A stretch of DNA of 9,446 bases from JAYSFC01 sp041913505 (GTDB lineage: Bacteria > Pseudomonadota > Gammaproteobacteria > Burkholderiales > Burkholderiaceae_C), in the NCBI GenBank assembly GCA_041913505.1, contig JAYSFC010000134.1, forward strand, positions 1 through 9,446. Direction: 5' to 3'. The notes beneath the pieces are model-generated. The model saw only the letters and a list, made by a program, of their open reading frames with translations. It searched no databases and was not told the DNA's origin. A program made the position numbers and the translations under genes. This document shows, one piece after another, positions 5,339 to 9,446 of the stretch (position 1 is the stretch's first letter; every line of letters starts with the position of its first letter).

Positions 5339-6193
5339 TCAGAACGCGTATGCCACGGCCAGAACGCCGTTGACCCCGGCGCGGTCGCGCACGATGGGGC
5401 TGCGGGCGGCATCGCCCTGCAGCCGGCCGTACGACAGCGCGGCCGTGGCCGATGCGCGCGGTGTGATGGCGTAGGTGGCCGAAACCGACACCCGCACATC
5501 CCGCACACCGGCGCCCGCCGTGTAAACGCCCCGGCCGCTGCGGGCCGCCTGGGCGGCATCCACACCAAAGTAGGACTGTGTATAGGCAGCGTTGGCCCAG
5601 GTGGCTGCCACGCCCGCACCCAGGCGCCATGCAGGAGCCACCTGCGCGTTGAGGCCCGCCCCCAGGTCCAGCAGCAGGCCATCGCGCCCCTGCCCCGCAC
5701 CGTAGCGCAGCGATGACGTCAGGAAGATGTGTGCCGTGGGTTGCAGGTTGTAGAACGCACCGATCTCCGGCCGGGCATCCACGTCCCCCAGGCCCCGCAA
5801 CACGGCCGAGCGGCTCTCGTCGCGGCCGAAGTCTGCCGTCAGGCGCACACCATATTGCACTCCGGCCTGCCGCGAGAAGTTGTAGCCCACGCCGTTGGTG
5901 GTGCCCGCAAACCAGCCGCTGGCCCAGCGGTAGTCGATGGCGGGGTAGGCGCGGGTGCGGCGCTCGTCCGATCCCATGTACGCATGCCCCGCCACCACGG
6001 CCAGTCCCACTGTGCCGCCATCGCGGTCGGCCGCTGCGTCGTACAGGCGCACCGCGTCAAAGGCCTGGGCATGGGCGCCAGACGCCACACCGGCCCCCAG
6101 CGCAGTCAGGGCCAGCAAGGCGGCCACACGGGCAGCCGAAGATGAGGATATGGGTGCAAAGGCGGGGGTGGGCATGGTGGTGAATGTACGCAT
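5339..6193 (-). CDS. MipA/OmpV-family outer-membrane beta-barrel protein
   Basis: The protein has an N-terminal export signal: basic start, hydrophobic ARVAALLALTALGAGVA, likely cleavage after GAHA at residue 42. The mature chain has alternating aromatic/small residue strands and ends in phenylalanine (AVAYAF), as barrels recognised by the BAM complex do. Segments AYMGSDERRTRAYPAIDYRW, GWFAGTTNGVGYNFS and YGVRLTADFGRDES match the MipA/OmpV family. In E. coli MipA scaffolds MltA and PBP1B, but many relatives are environment-responsive barrels of unknown cargo. The MRTF start at 6193 is preferred, giving 284 residues. ATGs at 6220 and 6175 are alternatives, the former lying inside likely promoter DNA. 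It follows trxC on the same strand at 145 bp, with paired dyads upstream, so it probably has its own control. Its end is convergent with cca, with no clear terminator in the 43-bp gap. Confidence 0.85.
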   Translation of the reverse strand: MRTFTTMPTPAFAPISSSSAARVAALLALTALGAGVASGAHAQAFDAVRLYDAAADRDGGTVGLAVVAGHAYMGSDERRTRAYPAIDYRWASGWFAGTTNGVGYNFSRQAGVQYGVRLTADFGRDESRSAVLRGLGDVDARPEIGAFYNLQPTAHIFLTSSLRYGAGQGRDGLLLDLGAGLNAQVAPAWRLGAGVAATWANAAYTQSYFGVDAAQAARSGRGVYTAGAGVRDVRVSVSATYAITPRASATAALSYGRLQGDAARSPIVRDRAGVNGVLAVAYAF

Positions 6194-6227
6194 TGGTTTT
6201 AATGCGACCAAATAGTACATTTAAAAC
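6184..6227 (-). promoter_or_regulatory. Nested inverted repeats at the mipA-like start, candidate operator/promoter
   Basis: Three perfect dyads overlap here: ATGTAC (6184-6189) with GTACAT (6215-6220), CGCATT (6189-6194) with AATGCG (6201-6206), and GTTTTAA (6196-6202) with TTAAAAC (6221-6227). The region is much more AT-rich than its surroundings. On the minus strand TACTAT (6218-6213) could be a -10 box. The second dyad spans the start codon and could instead form an RNA stem. The regulator is unknown. Confidence 0.3.
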
Positions 6228-6338
6228 ACCGCGCAGTAATAACCCGACAACATCCGGGGGAAACCACTGCAATGCAGCCCTTGCGCCGGGTCTGCACCTT
6301 CCCCACAACATGCTGCGGCCGGAACGCCGGTATCTGCC

Positions 6339-6776
6339 TCAACCCGCTGCCGTCTGCACCCAGCGCGCAATGTCGGCCGCGCCCAGCGCGCCGGAGATGC
6401 GTGCCACCTCGCGCCCTTGGCGGAACAGAATCATGGTGGGAATGCTGCGGATGGCATAGCGCCCCGCAATGGCCGGGTGGTCTTCGGTGTTGAGCTTGGC
6501 CAGGCGCACGCGGGACTCCAGTTCGCGGGCGGCCTGTGCAAACGCTGGCGCCATCTGGCGGCAGGGCCCGCACCACGGGGCCCAGAAGTCCACCAGCACC
6601 GGGATGTGGCTGCGCGCCACATGCCTGTCAAAGCTGGCGGCATCCAGCTCCAGCGGCGCCCCCGCAAACAGTGGCCGGTGGCATTGGCCGCAATCGGGTG
6701 CGCTGCCCAGGTCGGCGCTTTGCACGCGGTTGGTGGTGTGGCAATGGGGGCAGACGATGTGCAGGGCGTCGGTCAT
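6339..6776 (-). CDS. trxC: Thioredoxin 2 with N-terminal zinc-binding motif
   Basis: This 145-residue cytosolic disulfide reductase is reduced by thioredoxin reductase and returns oxidised proteins to the thiol state. In enterobacteria trxC is induced by OxyR under peroxide stress (family knowledge). Cysteines C9/C12 (CPHC) and C29/C32 (CGQC) form the zinc site that distinguishes Trx2 from Trx1. The active site WCGPC is at 68-72 in DFWAPWCGPC, and the cis-proline is P113 in IRSIPTMILF. E. coli TrxC has 139 residues, so the gene is complete. The start at 6776 is chosen because it directly precedes the zinc domain; a TTG at 6785 would add only three residues. No strong Shine-Dalgarno and no clear OxyR site is seen. 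It diverges from otsB across 157 bp and precedes the MipA-like gene on the same strand. Confidence 0.93.
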   Translation of the reverse strand: MTDALHIVCPHCHTTNRVQSADLGSAPDCGQCHRPLFAGAPLELDAASFDRHVARSHIPVLVDFWAPWCGPCRQMAPAFAQAARELESRVRLAKLNTEDHPAIAGRYAIRSIPTMILFRQGREVARISGALGAADIARWVQTAAG

Positions 6777-6933
6777 GGGCAGCAATCAGGATCGGGGTGG
6801 CAGGCACCCGGTCGTTTGCACATGGCACCAGGCCCGGTGGATTTCAAGGCGTGGGCCCCGCAGCACGCCACCCGTGGCACTGAAACACCCTTTTTCGAGG
6901 GTCCGTTTCCCCATGTCTGCTAAGGTTTGGCCC

Positions 6934-7686
6934 ATGCAGCTGCTCCCACAACTGACCACGGCGCATGCGCTTTTTCTGGATTTCGATGGCACGCTCACCG
7001 AGCTGGCCGCCCGCCCCGAGGCGGTGCGTGTGGCCTCGGGGCTGGTTCCTACCCTGTCTTCACTGCACGCCCAGCTGGGCGGCGCGCTGGCCATCGTGAC
7101 GGGCCGGCCCGAGGCCGATATCGACGGATTTCTGGCGCCGCTGCGCCTGCCGCTGGCCAGCGAGCACGGCGCGCAATACCGCCTTGCAGACACCTCCCTG
7201 CCCGCCATAGCACCGCCCGATCTGGCGCCCGTTCTGCAAGCGGCCCAGGCCCTTGCGGCCCGCCACCCGGAGCTGCTGGTCGAGCACAAGCGGGTGAGCG
7301 TGGCCCTGCACTACCGCCAGGCCCTGCACCTGGAGGCGGTGTGCCACGACGCGCTGGCCAACGCCCTGCAGCAGGTGGACGGCGTGGAGCTTTTGCGCGG
7401 CAAGTGCGTGTTCGAGGTGAAGCCGCACGGCATCCACAAGGGCCGGGCCATCACGGATTTCATGACCCAGGCCCCGTTTGCGGGGCGCGTCCCGGTGTTT
7501 GTGGGCGATGACGTCACCGACGAGGCCGGCTTTGCCGCCGTGCAGGCGCTGGGCGGCTGGGGCATCAAGGTGGGCGAAGGCCCGACCATGGCCCAGCACC
7601 GTTGCATGACGCCGGCCGCGCTGCGCGGCTGGCTGTCGGCCGCACGCACCCACCTGAACCCCCTGCCAACGGAGCGCAACCGATGA
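6934..7686 (+). CDS. otsB: Trehalose-6-phosphate phosphatase
   Basis: OtsB removes the phosphate from trehalose 6-phosphate, the second step of trehalose synthesis after OtsA, giving an osmolyte and stress protectant. The 250-residue protein shows all HAD-superfamily phosphatase motifs: the nucleophile D16 in FLDFDGTLT, motif II in IVTGRPE (T56), lysines in EVKPHGIHKG (K163, K169) and the acidic GDDVTDE (191-197). Its length is close to the E. coli enzyme (266). The start at 6934 has TAAGG at 6921-6925 with 8-nt spacing. An in-frame ATG at 6913 has a purine block about 12 nt away and is less likely. The stop overlaps the next start as ATGA (7683-7686), so the two are translationally coupled. 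No otsA is seen in the window. Promoter elements in the 157-bp divergent gap are not clear. Confidence 0.93.
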   Translation: MQLLPQLTTAHALFLDFDGTLTELAARPEAVRVASGLVPTLSSLHAQLGGALAIVTGRPEADIDGFLAPLRLPLASEHGAQYRLADTSLPAIAPPDLAPVLQAAQALAARHPELLVEHKRVSVALHYRQALHLEAVCHDALANALQQVDGVELLRGKCVFEVKPHGIHKGRAITDFMTQAPFAGRVPVFVGDDVTDEAGFAAVQALGGWGIKVGEGPTMAQHRCMTPAALRGWLSAARTHLNPLPTERNR

Positions 7687-9218
7687 ACACCGCCGCCCAC
7701 GCCCCCCAAGCCGGATCGCTCAACCTGGGGATGATCGGCAACTGCGCCATCAGCGCACTGATCGACGACCACGCCCGCATGGTGTGGTGCTGCCTGCCGC
7801 GCTTTGATGGCGACCCGGTGTTCAACGCCCTGCTGCAGCCCGGCGACGAGGGCAGCCACTTCGCGATCGAGCTGGAAGACCTGGCCTCGGCCCACCAGTG
7901 GTACGAGCCCAACACCGCCATCCTGCGCACGCAATTGTTCGACAAGGCGGGCCACGGCATCGAGATCACCGACTTTGCGCCGCGCTTTTACAGCCGCTCG
8001 CGCTACTTCCGGCCCATGACGCTGGTGCGCCGGGTGCGGCCCATCCAGGGGTCGCCGCGCATCCGGGTTGCGCTCAAGGTGCGCTATGACTGGGGCCAGA
8101 CCACCCCCGAGATCACGCGCGGCAGCAACCACATCCGCTATGTGGGCGAGAGCATGACGCTGCGCCTGTCCACCGATGCGCCGGTGTCGCATGTGCTGTC
8201 GGGCCAGGCGTTTGTGCTCACGCGCGAACACAACTTTTTGCTGGGCGCGGACGAAACGCTGGTGGACGGCATTGCCGACACCGCCCGCCACTTCGAGCAG
8301 GAGACCACGGCCTACTGGCGCAGCTGGAGCCGCGCGCTGGCCATTCCGCTGGAGTGGCAGGACGCGGTGATCCGCGCAGCCATCACGCTCAAGCTGTCGT
8401 TGTACGAAGAAACCGGCGCCATCGTGGCTGCCATGACCACCAGCATCCCCGAATCCGCCCACAGCGGCCGCAACTGGGACTACCGCTACTGCTGGCTGCG
8501 CGATGCGTTCTTTGTGGTGCGCGCGCTCAACAGCATCTCCGAAGTGGGCACCATGGAGGACTACCTGCGCTGGTTGAGCAACGTGGTGGTCGAAGGCGGC
8601 GACGGCCACATCCAACCGCTGTATGGCATTGGGCTGGAGAAAGACCTGCCCGAGCGTTTTGTGCCCCAGCTGGCAGGCTACCGGGGCATGGGCCCGGTGC
8701 GCGTGGGCAACCAGGCGGCCGAGCATTTTCAGCACGACGTGTACGGCAACATCGTGCTGGGCGCGGCCCAGGCCTTCCACGACCACCGCCTGCTGCACCG
8801 CGCGGGCCTGGCCGAATTCAAGCGGCTGGAACAGGTGGGCGACAACGCCGTGCGTGTGTACGGCCAGCCCGATGCGGGCATGTGGGAGCTGCGCACGCGC
8901 GCCAGGGTACACACCTCGTCGGCCCTGATGAGCTGGGCCGCCTGCGACCGGCTGGCCAAGATCGCCGCCACGCTGCAGCTGGCCGACCGCGCCAGCCACT
9001 GGCAACAGCATGCCGAGCGCATGCGCGCCGAGATTCTCGACAAGTCGTGGTGCGAAAAACGCCAGGCGTTTGCCGAGAGCTTTGGCGGGCACGAGCTCGA
9101 TGCCAGTGTGCTGCTGATGGCCGAGGTGGGCCTGATCGACCCGAAAGACCCGCGTTTTGTGAGCACCATATCGGTTTCGCAGCCGACACGCCCAACGGCC
9201 TGGTGGTGCCCGTGCTGA
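7683..9218 (+). CDS. GH15-family glucoamylase/trehalase-like protein, 3' end lost at a chimeric junction
   Basis: Glycoside hydrolase family 15 enzymes release glucose from alpha-glucans or trehalose with inversion. About 496 residues of a normally ~600-residue protein are present. An N-terminal beta-sandwich (about 1-215) begins LGMIGNCAISALID and has MVWCCLPRFDGDPVF. The (alpha/alpha)6 barrel begins near 225 with NWDYRYCWLRDA (264-275) and HIQPLYGIG, and includes MWELRTRARVHTSSALM, where E402 is the likely general acid. From about residue 491 (FVSTI) the family pattern stops. The remaining 16 residues to the TGA at 9216-9218 are out-of-frame reading of an aceF fragment. The last ~100 residues, expected to hold the catalytic base, are missing. 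There is no signal peptide, so it should act in the cytosol on trehalose or short glucans. The ATGA overlap with otsB fixes the start. The precise substrate is uncertain. Confidence 0.88.
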   Translation: MNTAAHAPQAGSLNLGMIGNCAISALIDDHARMVWCCLPRFDGDPVFNALLQPGDEGSHFAIELEDLASAHQWYEPNTAILRTQLFDKAGHGIEITDFAPRFYSRSRYFRPMTLVRRVRPIQGSPRIRVALKVRYDWGQTTPEITRGSNHIRYVGESMTLRLSTDAPVSHVLSGQAFVLTREHNFLLGADETLVDGIADTARHFEQETTAYWRSWSRALAIPLEWQDAVIRAAITLKLSLYEETGAIVAAMTTSIPESAHSGRNWDYRYCWLRDAFFVVRALNSISEVGTMEDYLRWLSNVVVEGGDGHIQPLYGIGLEKDLPERFVPQLAGYRGMGPVRVGNQAAEHFQHDVYGNIVLGAAQAFHDHRLLHRAGLAEFKRLEQVGDNAVRVYGQPDAGMWELRTRARVHTSSALMSWAACDRLAKIAATLQLADRASHWQQHAERMRAEILDKSWCEKRQAFAESFGGHELDASVLLMAEVGLIDPKDPRFVSTISVSQPTRPTAWWCPC

Positions 9219-9446
9219 AAGACGCCGATAAGAAAGGCATCTTGCAGATCAGCGCGGAAATGGCTGAACTGGCCAAGAAGGCCCGCGACGGCAAGCTGGG
9301 CGCGGCCGACATGCAAGGCGGCAGCATGTCCATCTCGTCGCTGGGCGGCATTGGCGGCACGCACTTCACGCCCATCATCAACGCGCCCGAGGTGGCCATC
9401 CTGGGCCTGTCCAAGGGCCAGATGAAGCCCGTGTGGGATGGCAAGC
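9164..9446 (+). CDS. aceF: Fragment of pyruvate dehydrogenase E2 (dihydrolipoyl acetyltransferase), partial at both ends
   Basis: The frame starting about 9164-9167 reads HIGFAADTPNGLVVPVLKDA and continues through ELAKKARDGKL, GGSMSISSLGGIGGTHF and TPIINAPEVAILGLSKG to the window end, about 93 residues. This is the catalytic acetyltransferase domain of AceF, the trimeric core of the pyruvate dehydrogenase complex, which passes the acetyl group from lipoyl-lysine to CoA. The FTPIINAPEVAILG wording favours AceF over the 2-oxoglutarate E2 (SucB). The lipoyl domains, the E3-binding domain and the C-terminal active-site DHR.DG motif are absent, the last because the window ends. There is no start codon or ribosome binding site: it is joined directly into the GH15 gene in another frame (9167 mod 3 differs from 7683). 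It is not a functional gene as it stands. Confidence 0.9.

Noticed and set aside
6777..6933. A sigma-54-like TGGCAC near 6870-6880 upstream of otsB
   Set aside because: The required TTGC-type -12 element is not at the right spacing.
7311..9092. A 593-codon open frame on the minus strand opposite otsB and the GH15 gene
   Set aside because: It is antisense to two well-supported genes in GC-rich DNA, where long shadow frames are common. Its translation is rich in His, Gln, Val and Arg with no recognisable motif.
1..9446. Both window ends carry GGCAAGC, possibly indicating a circular molecule
   Set aside because: Seven shared bases are weak evidence. Joining the ends gives DGKRALNLPW after the AceF fragment, which does not resemble the usual AceF continuation, so circularity is not supported.
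1..9446. CRISPR arrays, tRNA or rRNA genes, phage or defence genes
   Set aside because: I saw no regularly spaced direct repeats, no recognisable tRNA or rRNA, and no integrase, transposase, nuclease or toxin-antitoxin signatures.

Overview
The window is GC-rich (roughly 65% by eye) with codon use and gene content typical of a betaproteobacterium of the Comamonadaceae (Acidovorax-like). That placement rests on the resemblance of the folate ligase, CCA enzyme, NIPSNAP-like protein and pyruvate dehydrogenase E2 fragment to proteins of that family, judged from memory and not from a search. Most genes are ordinary housekeeping or stress genes. The unusual content is in the repeats and in the two window ends.

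Layout. 1-595 (+): a 5-formyltetrahydrofolate cyclo-ligase whose N-terminus looks lost or replaced. 621-1838 (-): a J-domain protein, convergent with the ligase over a strong hairpin. 1839-2186: a gene-poor stretch carrying a decayed repeat copy. 2187-2879 (+): a glutathione S-transferase, followed in the same direction by a NIPSNAP-family gene at 2885-3243 that is frame-broken by a perfect hairpin insertion. 3244-3546: almost entirely repeat DNA, namely a 162-bp imperfect palindrome and then a TTCGACAGGCTCA-type hairpin repeat whose outer 33 bp recur in inverted orientation at 2039-2071. 3547-4005 (-): a small conserved-looking protein of unknown function. It diverges over 39 bp from cca (4045-5295, +), the tRNA CCA-adding enzyme with an HD domain. 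cca carries an in-frame repeat-like insertion. 5339-6193 (-): a MipA/OmpV outer-membrane barrel protein, lying downstream of trxC (6339-6776, -), thioredoxin 2 with an N-terminal zinc motif. 6934-7686 (+): otsB, trehalose-6-phosphate phosphatase, overlapping by ATGA the start of a GH15 glucoamylase/trehalase-like gene (7683 onward).

The last gene is cut. At about 9160-9170 the GH15 protein stops matching its family, and from about 9164 to the window end a different frame encodes the catalytic domain of the pyruvate dehydrogenase E2 subunit (AceF). The right end is therefore a chimera, from assembly or from rearrangement. The left end may be similar.

How the genes work together: otsB and the GH15 gene form a translationally coupled trehalose/glucan pair. 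An otsA would be expected next in such operons but is not present here. GST and the NIPSNAP gene form a two-gene unit bracketed by inverted repeats. The main biological interest is the concentration of four different palindromic repeat types between 2039 and 4380. One disrupts a gene, one supplies a stop codon and one is tolerated inside an essential enzyme. No clearly new defence, phage or CRISPR system is visible.
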